Part shown: positions 1-10,471 of the stretch, in pieces
Numbering within the stretch: the first letter of the stretch is position 1
Layout: each line of letters opens with the position of its first letter
Assembly (NCBI RefSeq): GCF_000182925.2
Contig: NC_026505.1
Location: 1,364,001-1,428,000, forward strand
DNA length: 64,000 nucleotides
Reading direction: 5' to 3'
Origin: Neurospora crassa OR74A
Taxonomy: Eukaryota; Ascomycota; Sordariomycetes; Sordariales; Sordariaceae
Notes under the pieces: generated by a model
Database searches by the model: none
What the model was told of the DNA's origin: nothing
Seen by the model: only the letters and a program-made list of their open reading frames with translations
Translations under genes and position numbers: made by a program

Positions 1-730
1 CAAAACATCGGAACGTAGTGTATACGCAATGTATACGCGTCAAGGTGAGATTTCGAACCTAAGCGGCCGCTTTTTCTCACCAATCGCGGAGTATCAAGGT
101 TTATCATTTTACTCAACTGCCACTTTGAGTTTCGATAACATAATGTAGTTTATAAAGGTAGACTGAATGGCTATACATACTGCAAAGAACAGAGAATAAT
201 TCCTGTTCGCAAGATCTCAAAATCCATCGCTTCGTAATCCTGCGCTCAGTCAGCCTCTTCCTTGCTCTCCCAGTCTAGCTTGCTGACCATGGTCATGAAT
301 GACCTGAGAACCTCTGAATCCCACATCAGTCTAGATACAACCTCGCAGCCCTCATCCATATAAATCAGACAAGCTCAGGAAAAGAAGAAAGCCCTCCTCT
401 TTATCAGACTCCCTATGCAAAGTAAGGATAAGTGTGCCACCATCATCAAAAACCAGAACTTTTTGTGTACCAATTCTTCATCAAGTATCGTCATATTAAC
501 CCGTACCCTACCGCGTAAGGAATTCACCTGATTTTGTAGCACAGACTCTCTCTTCCATCCTCTCTCTCGTGTACTGGAGATGAGAGATTGCCGTTCAGAG
601 GGGCCGTGCTACTTCGTAAAAGACCCGTGCCCAACCAGCCATATACAATGCCGTCTTAACTCCGTCCTTGAAGCGTGAAAACATTGAAAAGCAAACTGCA
701 AGGGCCTCGAAACAAGAAAACAAAAACCGC
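1..730. other. intergenic / 3' flank of eIF2-beta
   Basis: No gene is securely recognised here. The left edge has a direct repeat TGTATACGC (20-28 and 32-40) and a perfect 12-bp palindrome AAGCGGCCGCTT (61-72) flanked by inverted arms GGTGAGA/TCTCACC (44-50, 75-81). A 37-codon minus-strand ORF (246-359) has a protein-like composition rich in acidic residues and Met/Val/Leu but no supported upstream exon. The rest is probably 3' UTR and spacer. Confidence 0.5.
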
Positions 731-2391
731 TTAACCCTGCATCTTCTTTCTCTTGCCGACCTGGGCAGAGAAACCGGTCTTAATGGCCTGGACAGACCGC
801 CTAGAACCGCAAGAGTTGCAGGTAATGAAACTGTGACATGTCAGCATTTTGGGGCTATGGTCGTCGTAAACAGAGGCCAACTTACTAAAGACGGTTCTCG
901 CCCTTGGAGAGCTCGGTGTTGGGGGAACGGCACGTCTTGCAGGTAACGTACTCTGTTGAGCATGTTAGCATTTGTAGTCAGAGCAAAACGTTGGGTGCTG
1001 GTGGTGACATTGTCTACTTGGGCGCAAAACGTCCAAACGACGACAGGATCAAATAGACATACCGATAATGTAGGTACGCAGAACGTTCTCGATCTGCTTC
1101 TGCTGGAAACGACCCTTGATGACCAGACGCCTGCTGCCGTCGACGGAACCGCTGGTACCCAATTCGGCGAAAAGGTAAGAAGTAACGTGCTCGTCGGCTC
1201 TCTTCATGCGCTTGCAAATCTCGGGCAGGTTGGCGAAGATGGTCTTCTTGTTGCCTTCACGGAGACACTGCGGGGGCGGGATCTTGTACGACCGTGTACC
1301 GGTAGAGGCGTGGTCGGGGTTCTTTTGCGAGAGAAGGGCGAAGAAACGGGACAGAAGAGCGTTGTAGCTGATGGGCTTGGTCTCGTCGTGGGCCCAAATG
1401 CCGGTGCCCTGGTCCATATCGCCCTCCTGCTCGTCCTCCTGGGGGGCGGCCTCCTCGCCCTCCTTGCCCTCAATGTTGAGAGCCTCCAGCTTCTTGGCGA
1501 ACTCATCATCCTCCTTGACGACCTTCTTCTTCTTCTTTTTCTTCATGGTGAGGTCGATAGCACCGTCACCCTCGGCAGGGGCGGCCTCATCAGCAGCGGC
1601 GTCGGCATCGTCCTCCTTCTTGACCTTCTTCTTCTTCTTCTTCATGAGCGAAAGGTCGAGGCCATCATCGGCGGCGGGGGCGGCAGCAGCAGCAGCATCC
1701 TGGGGCTCGGTGGCTTGGGGGGCATCAGTAAAGGCCCCGAGAGCGGCGTGGAGGGGCGGCGTACGAGCAGAGTGGGACTGGGCAGTCTCCTTGATTTCGT
1801 CGGCGGGAGAGGCGTCCATGGTGACAGAACCGTCGGGGTTGACAACTAGCTTCTCGTCGGTAAAGGTGACAGACTTGCGCGAGGGGCGTCTTTTGATAGA
1901 GGGCGCCTAAAGGGTTAGTATATCGGAGTGGATAAGGCGCTTGTCGTGGGAGTCGCGATAGCGGTCAAGGATTTCGCCGTCGAGTGTGGATAGGAAAGCT
2001 CGGAATTTTTTGGGATGATTGGCGGCGTTTTCGCGCTGCAGAGTGCCAGAACTTTATGGTGGATTTTGGGCTGGGGGTGGAGGGAGAGGGTTGGCGCCTT
2101 GGAGGGGCAGTACACGTCAGGGGACTTGAGGGCTGGGGCCGGGGATAGGTATAATTGCACTGCGTAGGTAGCAAAGTACAGTGAGGGGTGTGCAGTGTGG
2201 TGAATGGGACTTTTTATTTCCTTAGTATTTTTGACTAGGCGAGAAGCGTGGCTCCCCCCAGGGCTCGAGGTGTCTGCCTCTAGCGTGGTGGTAGGGTCGG
2301 GGAGGACGGAGGGTGTGTTGTGTGGGCGTAGAGGTAGTGAGTGTGTACTGAAGCAAGGAGATCCATCCCAGGTACTTACTTCAGAATCCAT
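731..2391 (-). CDS. SUI3: translation initiation factor eIF2 subunit beta
   Basis: Beta subunit of the eIF2 GTPase complex, which delivers initiator Met-tRNA to the 40S ribosome in the cytoplasm. Four exons read by eye: 2391-2380, 1906-1063, 952-886 and 830-731 (340 aa). Introns are 2379-1907 (GTAAGT, TACTAAC, TTTAG), 1062-953 (GTATGT, GCTAAC, ACAG) and 885-831 (GTAAGT, GCTGAC, ACAG); phases close exactly. Seen in the protein: an N-terminal RKSVTFTDE motif (about residue 14), two lysine blocks (about 93-101 and 126-136) that in this family bind eIF5 and eIF2B-epsilon, the core domain, and a C-terminal zinc ribbon with C290, C293, C312 and C315 (C-x2-C-x18-C-x2-C). Yeast Sui3 has three lysine blocks; only two are visible here. 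The first exon encodes just four residues, so the first in-frame ATG of the long ORF (1819) is not the start. Divergent from the Mim2-like gene. Confidence 0.95.
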
Positions 2392-3482
2392 GCTGGGCCA
2401 CTGGTGTGTTTGAGAGTGTGGTGGTGTCTGTCTGTCTGTCTGTAGGTGTGTGATTGTCCGTCTTTTTCTTTGTAATCGATGTCTCTTCCGGTGGACTCTT
2501 TGTTGGTCGCAGAGAGTGGATTTTGTCGATGGATGAGATTAGGTAGACTTTGGGGTCGGGAGAGGTATCGATGCAGGCAGACTGATCTCAGCTTTCTTTC
2601 AGTTTCGGACCTGGAATTGTTCTTTGCGGGGACCTAGGTAGTTGGATGCCGCTTGGGTCCTGGTCTGGTTACCTACTACTACTGTCGTTTAGTTCTGTCG
2701 TTGGGCTGGAGACTGAGCGGAGTTCTTTCTGTACACACGGCTCTGGATGGGGCACCGGCACCACGCCTCAGCTGTGTTCACCTCATGACGTTGATTGAAG
2801 CGAAACTGTGAGTCAGTCTTCTCAATCACCTGACAAGTGGGGTGGGAAGAGCTCAGACAGCTGCCCGCCACTTGCAACTACAAATCGCCTCCGCTTCTCC
2901 ATTTTCCAGGCCATGCAGCCCTCCTCCCTGCAGCACGGTGCCTTCAACCCGCTCGAGCCACGGCCGCACAGTCCGACACGGTTGGGTTGGCACTGGCACT
3001 TGCAGTCCGGTGCAGTGCTTGGCGGCAGCGATAGGTGAGTGGTGTCCATTCCAGCATCGCATAGCTGCACTGCTGCAGCAGTTGGTGCCGTGGCCCGTCA
3101 TCGGTCACCGACAACAACCAGCTCCATCACGAACCTTGGAAGGCGCGCCGAGTCCGTAGAGGTATCCATCTCCGTGTATCGCTGTGTTCGTAACCGACAA
3201 CGAATCTCCCAGCAGCAATCAAGTTCGTCCCACGCGATTTCTACAATATCCTACACGTCAGGCGTTACGCCGATTCGTACAGTGTCTCCATCCCGAACTA
3301 TCGCAATTTGCCCGAGCTACGATAGCTACTTACAGTACCATCTTCACCGCGACAACCGACCGTGCGCCGGCGCCGACCACTTGCTCGCCTCATCCAAACC
3401 ACACTGACGATAGCTACCTACTCCCGGCCAGAGACGCGATACCCTCAGACAGACAAATTGCGCATTCGGGACATCCAAAACC
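2392..3482. promoter_or_regulatory. divergent promoter region eIF2-beta / Mim2-like
   Basis: About 1.1 kb between two divergent start codons. It must hold both 5' UTRs and promoters. Pyrimidine-rich stretches with short tandem repeats such as (CTGT)n near 2428-2442 are seen; no TATA box is obvious. ORFs here are short and overlapping on both strands and look like chance. Confidence 0.5.
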
Positions 3483-3933
3483 ATGTCCACCCCCTCCGAT
3501 TCCTACGTCCTCCACGACCACTCCCCGTCAACCGACAACGACGATGTCGACTCCCTCCCGTCCATCTCCAGCAGTATCCTAGGCTCGGACGACTCCGAGT
3601 ACGACGACGAATCAGACGCACAAAAGGAATGGGAACAGAGTCTCGAGCAGCTGCAGCTTCTCTTGAACTTGGTGCTAATACCGTTCGCGGGCAAGTTTTT
3701 GGGGCGCAAGTTTGCTTATTGGAGTAAGACAAACCAAAACCAGATCTTGGGAAAGACAGCTTGCGCTGTGGGAGGAGACAATAACGACGATGCGGAAAGT
3801 CAGTTGCTAACATGGCCCGGCAGGTTGGGGACGGTACATGGAGTGGGCGCACGGGGTCAAGGTCCAATGGTATAACAAGACGCTATTCAACATTGCCGGT
3901 TGGATAGGAGCTGCTACGCCAGTATCAGTATGA
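3483..3933 (+). CDS. MIM2: Mim2-like mitochondrial outer-membrane import factor
   Basis: Predicted 116-aa protein. Exons are 3483-3723 and 3824-3933; the 100-nt intron has donor GTAAGA, branch TTGCTAAC and acceptor GGCAG, and splicing restores the frame. The N-terminal half is acidic and Ser-rich (cytosolic-type tail). It is followed by EWEQSLEQLQ, a hydrophobic segment with LVLIPFAGKFLGRKFAYW (about residues 58-80), and then a WGRYMEWAHG stretch created by splicing. This pattern (acidic N-terminus, W-x2-S-x2-QL, GK-x2-GR-x-FAY, aromatic tail) matches what I recall of Mim2, which with Mim1 forms the MIM complex inserting alpha-helical outer-membrane proteins such as Tom20/Tom70. Family call from motif memory, not a search. 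The intron-retained reading would replace the conserved tail. Confidence 0.75.
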
Positions 3934-4566
3934 GGGAGGCAGACAGGCGACCGTGGTGATGAGGTACTCGAGTCAAAGGCGACGGCAGCACAATTCTCGA
4001 TACCCTATTTTTTCGGTATAATCTGGGATACCAGGGGTGGACACAGTGCTCTTTTGGCGTTACGGTATGGGAACACTAGCATAAAGGGGTATGTTTCGTT
4101 CTTGCACAGTTTGCGTTGCATTGGTGGTGAAGAATTACAGACATGTGTAGAATGCATGTGGACTGTCGTTATACTTGTGGAAGCAAGCGTTGAAGCTCTG
4201 CAGATACATCTGATCATCAGACAATGCCAATTATACCCATTACTATTGCTGACTTTAGGTTCGACTGATACTATTATAACATGCAGGTTCTGATCTTCCT
4301 TTCCTCGTTCGCCATATTAACCCAAGCCATCACTACGTAATTACACTGATCTGGGTATAATTGTCGAGGGTTGCGACACCGCACACCCATGATGAAGCGA
4401 ATAGCTATCCATCACCATAACTCATCCTTGCTGCCATAGCCCTACTCATACCATCATCCAAGCATACCACCAAAACTATCCAGGCTCTCCAGCTTTCTTC
4501 AACACTCTTCCCGAGCACTTTCTCAAGGTTTCCAACCACCACCACCACTCCATCTCCCCGACCGCC
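3934..4566. other. convergent intergenic region
   Basis: Tail-to-tail spacer between the Mim2-like gene (plus) and the Nce102-like gene (minus). It should contain both 3' UTRs. Nothing else recognised. Confidence 0.5.
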
Positions 4567-5079
4567 TTAGACGACCACCTGTGACATGGTCGGCCCGCTC
4601 CTCACGCTTCCGCCCGTCCTCCTCCAGCTCATAATCGCCAACGTCAACGCCGCCGAGAACGCCGCAAGAAGCAACCACATGAACACCGTTCCCGCCTGAA
4701 TCTCCCTGCACCTCTTCGCATCATCGGCACTCCCGTACGCGATCCACTTATGTCCATAATGATCATTCGCAAGATTTCCACAGTTCGGAGTACCCAACTT
4801 GGCCGCCAGCACGATGCCGGCGACGACGGTGAAGAGCGTGGCGGCGGCGTCGAAAATGAGCATGACGAGCGGAATGGCGACGCTCTGGAAAATGGCGGCG
4901 ACTAGGCCGAAGAGAGCGACCACCCACGAGAGCGCGATGACGAACATGGTGAAGTTGATGGCGGCGCGGGCGGTGGTGGAGGCGTCGACATCGAGGGCGA
5001 TGACGTTGCCAATGAGGCCGGTGAGGATGATGAGGAAGATGAGCTGGATGAAGCGGAGGATGAGGGGTATCACTTCCAT
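4567..5079 (-). CDS. NCE102: Nce102-like MARVEL-domain membrane protein
   Basis: Single-exon, 170 aa, close to the length of yeast Nce102 (about 173 aa). Four hydrophobic segments are visible: about residues 6-28, 40-62, 68-95 and 128-152. A short polar loop with conserved-looking cysteines (PNCGNLAND, AKRCREIQAG) lies between segments 3 and 4, as in Nce102. The C-terminus ends TMSQVVV, resembling the TISQV end of yeast Nce102. The family (MARVEL/Nce102) sits at eisosome/MCC plasma-membrane domains and responds to sphingolipid levels. The ATG at 5079 is the first in frame and directly precedes the first membrane helix. Convergent with the Mim2-like gene; no regulatory partner evident. Confidence 0.85.
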   Translation of the reverse strand: MEVIPLILRFIQLIFLIILTGLIGNVIALDVDASTTARAAINFTMFVIALSWVVALFGLVAAIFQSVAIPLVMLIFDAAATLFTVVAGIVLAAKLGTPNCGNLANDHYGHKWIAYGSADDAKRCREIQAGTVFMWLLLAAFSAALTLAIMSWRRTGGSVRSGPTMSQVVV

Positions 5080-7935
5080 TTTGGCGGTTGGTTTTGTTGG
5101 TGTGTGCTTGATGGGTGTTTGTTTATTGTTATTGTTTACAGGTGTTGGAGAGGAAGGAAAGGTTGGGGGAGCTCAGATATCACAAGTAATGTGTCCGAGC
5201 AGCAGCAGAACAGTCGTGGCGTTTGCGATAAGTTGCTTGTATAAGTTGGAGGTTGATGGCCCGGTGAAGTGTCTCGAATGCTGTAATGTACACGAACAGT
5301 GGAAGATGTCTCTTAACACCCTTTTGGATACACAAGTCGCGAAGAGGATTGCACAAGTTGAAGAATAGTCAGGAAAGAAGTTGTTGGGTGGTCGACCGGT
5401 TTTATCGGGCAAGTGTTGGTAGTAGTATTACATAGCAGTGAGGGAGTACTTAGCCGTGCCATTCACTTTGATCATTGTACTTTGTACACAAAGCACCTGT
5501 TTCTCTGCCCACCAACTGACGCACGACATTGTACATCCCATCATACTATCCGTCAGAGAAAGCGTCTAGACATCGAATGTCACTGCGACCAAGAGCGAGC
5601 CGATCGATGGAGGGGCACTCGAGGGACGGCAATTGTCATGGGAATGACATGGGGGAAAAGAGCGCCAAGCAATGCGAAGCATCATCGCCAGGGTGGGGCG
5701 ACCCCGGCCGATGACGATATCACCTAGACAGAGGGGCATGATGTGCGAGCTTGGGGTCCCTTCTTCCGATTTCTGTCTTGAACCCTTATAAACTGAACCC
5801 TTTGACCACGGCTTGTTGGGGAACTGATTGGTCCGTTTTCAGTTAGTTTGATGATCGGGATTGACCCCTCCATAAGATGTTCTCTTTGTTAGTTTCGTCC
5901 ATCATTGCCGTCCTCCCTCTATCGTCCTCCAGAATATCATCATAGAGGCATCGATCCCAGCCGAAGAACCAAATCAACATTCTGTTTTTACTCTCACACT
6001 CAACTCAACCTCGTTTTGAGTGACCCTACACTCGCTACACACTACAACCTTTTCAACAGCTGCTGCAGTGCCACCCCAACCCCAAAGATACACTACTTCC
6101 AGAGAAAAAAGCAGCCTCCTCCGCCATCTCTCCTTCCAAGTATAACCAAAAACGCTGCTAGTATTATGTACCAGCCAGTTAGAATAGTGACCCGTTGTTC
6201 AAGGAAGTGGTACAGGAACGTCCACGCCACCCCGAGCCATCCGCGTATCGTATCGGAATCCGGAATCCGGACACTGCCCACGCCCGTTGGCCCGATACAT
6301 TGTACTGAGTACTATAGGTGTACGTACACTTCAGCTCACCACGTGTGGCTGCTTTGCTTGCTCGTAACCGCGCTACCACGTTTCAGGACTTCGATGTCGT
6401 CGTTGATGTCGTCGTCGTCGTCGTCTTCGTCTCTCCTTCGATACATGGATGGGCTCTTCCGTCAGAATTACATCGCTTGCTCAACATCAGGATTGTATCA
6501 TTCATCAGTTAGTTCCTTGTCGATCTCCTGATGAATGATATACACTACCACCATCACACCCACAGTAAACCTTCTTTCCTTCTCTTAATATGTAAGCACC
6601 GTAAGCCATATTTTGATACCCCTCCCCACGAATAAAACTTGTTTCGTGGTGGTGTTTTGGAGGTGGCAGAGAACCTGAACTTTCACACAGAAAATAGTGG
6701 GACTAACACCTATCTAACCCTTGTTTCTTGTAAGTCAACGTACCAAGGAGCCAAGCTAACATATTACATCTATATAGAGGTATGTATGCATTGTACTTTC
6801 GAATTTCCATTTCCCTTTTTTTCCTCCGTCCGTCCGTCCCGTCTCCTCTACCCTTATCCCCTTTCCTTAACCTTTGTCAATCCCCATCTTGTTAACCTTC
6901 GTCATACCCTTTTTTTTTCTACACCTTCGTCGTATCGCCAGTGTTTGTAGTGTACACTAAAACCATAACCAGGATACAAACCGCTTTTCATTTTAGATTG
7001 AACAAGTTAGATGCAATTGTCGAACTTGATCCTCTTGTGAACTTTTGTGCGTCGTATGGCCCTCTCGACCAACCCCCCGATCGGTAGCATTCCGTCCGCG
7101 TGGAGGATGGAAGGATGGGGGAGGAGGACACGGCGCAACGGGAGAAAGGCGCCAACTTTTTCGCCAATGAACAACATGGAATGATGTCGCGCCCATAAAA
7201 ACATGCTGTATAACTCGACGTTTCATATGTACACCTGAACTGGACTTCTCTGAGCTGCTATGTACAGAATATCAACGAGGCTGGTCAGGGTAAGGACGAA
7301 GGTTGGTAATTTCAGTCTTTCAACTTGTTGAATGTTACATTTTTGAAATATAACGGGCAATGTATGATATCAACATTGAAACGAGCTGGAATTTTTGATA
7401 TATCTGCTCCCTTTTCCACCAGAGTCATCAACGCACTCGATATTCCGACATCTGATCAGTTCCGTGATAAGTGGATGCGTACCAATCTTCTTGATTCATA
7501 TGTCTATCACAATGATTATCTAGAAGAAAAGGTAACGGCAATATCAATGACGATAACTGACAGTCATTCGCAGAACAAAACCAAAGACGAAAAAAAGGCA
7601 AAGCTTGCGCAAAACGACCAACACCAACATGATGGTCTCTTAATCATAACCATACCCGCATGTGTCTCAGAATCTCCCCAGACACCTTTGGCTCAATAAC
7701 AACCGCCAATCATAACTATAGCGAGGTTAATCCATAAATCGATGCTTCGCATCGTCTCGATAACCATAAACTGTGATGACAAGTCCCCAAATCCGACGCC
7801 AGTAGAGAATGTTAGCATGAGAGAAGATATCTCAGTCTCTTCTTCTCCATGGTATACATACAAGAGGAAATAAGAACCGCAGCAATTTTGTTTATTTCCA
7901 CTCGCTCCCAATACCACTATGTGCTTCCTTGCACA
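5080..7935. other. long intergenic region
   Basis: About 2.9 kb without a supported gene. It should include the promoter and 5' UTR of the Nce102-like gene (about 5080-5450) and, near 7936, the 3' UTR of the next minus gene. Noted: a (GTC)n microsatellite near 6404-6431 and C/T-rich stretches near 6820-6930. Several ORFs of 60-208 codons lack introns, conserved motifs or codon bias and overlap each other on both strands. Confidence 0.5.
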
Positions 7936-10287
7936 TCATACCTTCACTCTTTCCTTGACCTCTTCCGTCTTCTCAGCTGTCTTGTCAGTCATCTTCTCAG
8001 TTGTCTCCTCATCCATTACCTTGTCCTCTGTCGGTTTCTCGATCACTTTTTCAACAGCCTGTTCGTCCTCCATCTTCTTTTCAGAGTCCTCCTTGTCATC
8101 CTTCGTCTCCGAGCTCCCCATGACCCTCTCAATAATCTTGGCTTTGAACTCTTCAACCACCGAGTTCTGCTTCGACTTCTTCTCCGCCGCACGACGAGCC
8201 TCAGCCGCTCCCACAACAGCCTTGGCCTTTTCAGCAATCGCTTTCCATGCAAGCGAAATGCCCGGTTCCTCAAGCTTGGGAGCCTCGGCTTGGTATTGAT
8301 GCTGACGCACCACGCGATTCGCCTGTCTGATCTTGCACTTGATGTGGTACCCGGGCTCATTGGCCTTGCGCCATTCCAAATACTCCTCGTACTGTTGTTG
8401 TTTGATCGGATCCGGGACCCGAGGCTTCGTTGTCACGGGAAAATAAGGGCGGTCAACCTTGGATTCCGGCTGAGCTTGTTGACCTGCGCCTTTCAGTGGA
8501 ATCGACGGTTGTACTGGCGGCATTGCTGGCACTGCAGCCTGGGGGTACATCGATCCTAAGCCGCTGATAGGAGCCGACGCAAAGGGTGGAATGGGCGGCC
8601 GCATTGAAGGTAGGAAAGTTCCAGTCCCCAAAGTCGCTGCCATATCCGGAGATTGCATGTTGAACTGCGGAACTGCCATCGATGGGGCGGTAAGTGGTGG
8701 AAATGTCCCAAAGTTGCCCAACCCTGGTCCTCCAATCCATGAAGCAGGGGGAAATGGGAGAGCTGCATTGGGTTTCTGTGGCGGTAAGCTCAAGCTGGGA
8801 TGAGTAAGAGCCATGGGATTGACATCGGACAGAGCGGGATTATAAAGATGTTGAACAGGAGGAAGGCAAGCTTGCTGGGTGGGTGGAACCTGAGGTGCTT
8901 TTCGTTGTTTGGCCTTCAAACCAGAATTGACGGGACTTGGCTGTTGAATCTGCAACATATCAACTGCAGTGCCTATGTCCTGCCTCGTCTGAGCAGTTTG
9001 TAGCCTATCCAACGAAGGGAGAGCCCCGGCCACAGCCACATCAGGAGTTGGGTTGAAAAGAAGCGATGTAAGCGGGCCACGAGATAGCTTTTTGGGAGAG
9101 AGCACGGGCAGATGTACACTGTCAGTCGAGATTTTGAACTCGGCTGCTGCAGGATTCAATTTCTTGGTTGCGATTTGGGCCTCCAAACTTCTTCTTGTGG
9201 CCGCGGCCGGCTCGTCTTGGAAATCCCTAGAGTTGTCCGACGTTGAGTAATGTACGATGCACGATGGGTTGCTACCGCTGGCGTACCCAGAGTCGCTGAA
9301 TCTGCCCTTTCTTTCAGGGCGCGGCTCGGTGACTTGGTTCAGTTGGGTATTTTCGAACACTGCACCATCCTTCAGTTTGGCACACAGAATGGCGGGATCA
9401 GCAGGTTGTAGCTTGCTGCTTGGTACCCTGGGCTTTACCAAGGATGGAGTTGGCAGGCGCTTCTGGAGACGGTTGATCATGTTGCGAAAGCGTTTCTCCT
9501 CGTCATCTTGAGGCTTTGTTTCCGAACGTTCAGACGCGCCTGTACTGTCTTTGGAATCCTGGGGCCTATTGCTAGACAGGGGCGCATCAAATGGGCAACT
9601 TTCGGGCTTCCTAGAAGGGGCATTTGATGTGGGGAGTTCCCGAATGGTGTTTAGTAAGGCCTGGATATCGTCCGGGAGCTCGCGGTCGATAGTCACCCAG
9701 TCAGAGGAGATTTTGCCGCTGAGGATTCTGGGATCTAGGACGCGTCTGAGTTCTCCAAAAGTAGGGGAGCTGGATGAGTCATCGGAGTGGTCGCTTTTGA
9801 AGCACTTGGGGCGGATGTCGAAAGTGAATCGGTTAGGTAATGGTATGTTTTCGCCGTTGACGTTCATGAGCATTGGCTTCATGTCTTCAATATGAACCAC
9901 TATTGGTTTCTGAGCCGAGTCAATTGAATGTTCAGAAGTACCTGCAGAGTGCGCCGCTGATTGGTTTGAGACTGAGCGGTCTCCTGGTGCTGATGAAACC
10001 ACTTCCTAAGCAGTTTCGCCGTCATTCGGGCGGTAGAATCCAGGTTCGCGAGGCATTTCCATGGAGTGCTCTGTAGCGCTCGACCGTTGAGCAATCTTTT
10101 TCCGGAGGTTCCCCTTGTTTGACATTCCAGGGGCAGACGCATACTTGCGCCAGTCATCGGATGCAAGTGCTTTTCCTTTTCCATCAAAACCGACTGAATC
10201 CCCCACAGTAGTCTTGACTTTCAACGCAGGAACTCTAGAGCGGCTAAAGTTCCTGCGACTGGTGATGTGACTGGTTACGGCAGCCAT
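7936..10287 (-). CDS. large unknown protein interrupted by in-frame UAG
   Basis: Not recognised. One open frame runs from ATG 10287 to the stop at 7936, about 783 codons, but is split by a TAG at 10008-10006: 93 codons upstream and 689 downstream in the same frame. Protein-like sequence continues across the stop (REPGFYRPNDGETA before, EVVSSAPGDRS after), so this looks like one gene. I tested the nearby donor/acceptor combinations and none removes the stop while keeping frame. Without the N-terminus the first ATG is at 9882. The middle is Pro/Ser/Gln-rich and disordered. A conserved-looking basic block follows (YEEYLEWRKANEPGYH, then KCKIRQANRVVRQ, about residue 630-680 of the joined frame), and then a Lys/Glu-rich coiled-coil-like tail of about 120 residues. 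Function unknown. Options: nonsense allele, read-through, downstream start, or sequencing error. Confidence 0.7.
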
Positions 10288-10363
10288 ATTGTCTGAAATC
10301 CCACGGATGTCGCTCGATGTGGGTGCCTTCGGTCCTTCAAGGGCGTAAAGGGTCCTTCCTGGT

Positions 10364-10471
10364 CTGAGACGTGTTAGTCAACTGCATACTCATGAAGTGT
10401 CCACGCAACGATAATCGAGCTCCGAGTCATCACGTTAATACTTTGTGAAAGGAACTAAAAAAACAACTCAC
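10364..10471 (-). other. probable 5'-UTR intron of the unknown 7.9-10.3 kb gene
   Basis: On the minus strand a GTGAGT donor begins at 10471. A TGACTAAC branch site and TCTCAG acceptor end at 10364, giving 108 nt, a normal size here. It lies 77 nt upstream of ATG 10287. Splicing is inferred from consensus sites only. Confidence 0.55.

Noticed and set aside
956-1910. 297- and 179-codon plus ORFs opposite eIF2-beta
   Set aside because: Mirror frames of a GC-rich conserved gene; Leu/Gly and Ser/Ala runs are the complements of lysine and acidic tracts.
7693-7917. Minus ORF with TGVGFGD, resembling a potassium-channel selectivity filter
   Set aside because: Only 74 codons, no ATG start, no flanking membrane helices in the right places and no splice sites to extend it; most likely coincidence.
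10006-10144. GTATGC donor plus CTTAG acceptor as an intron removing the UAG
   Set aside because: The 139-nt removal shifts the frame into one that stops near 9900, losing the long conserved frame.
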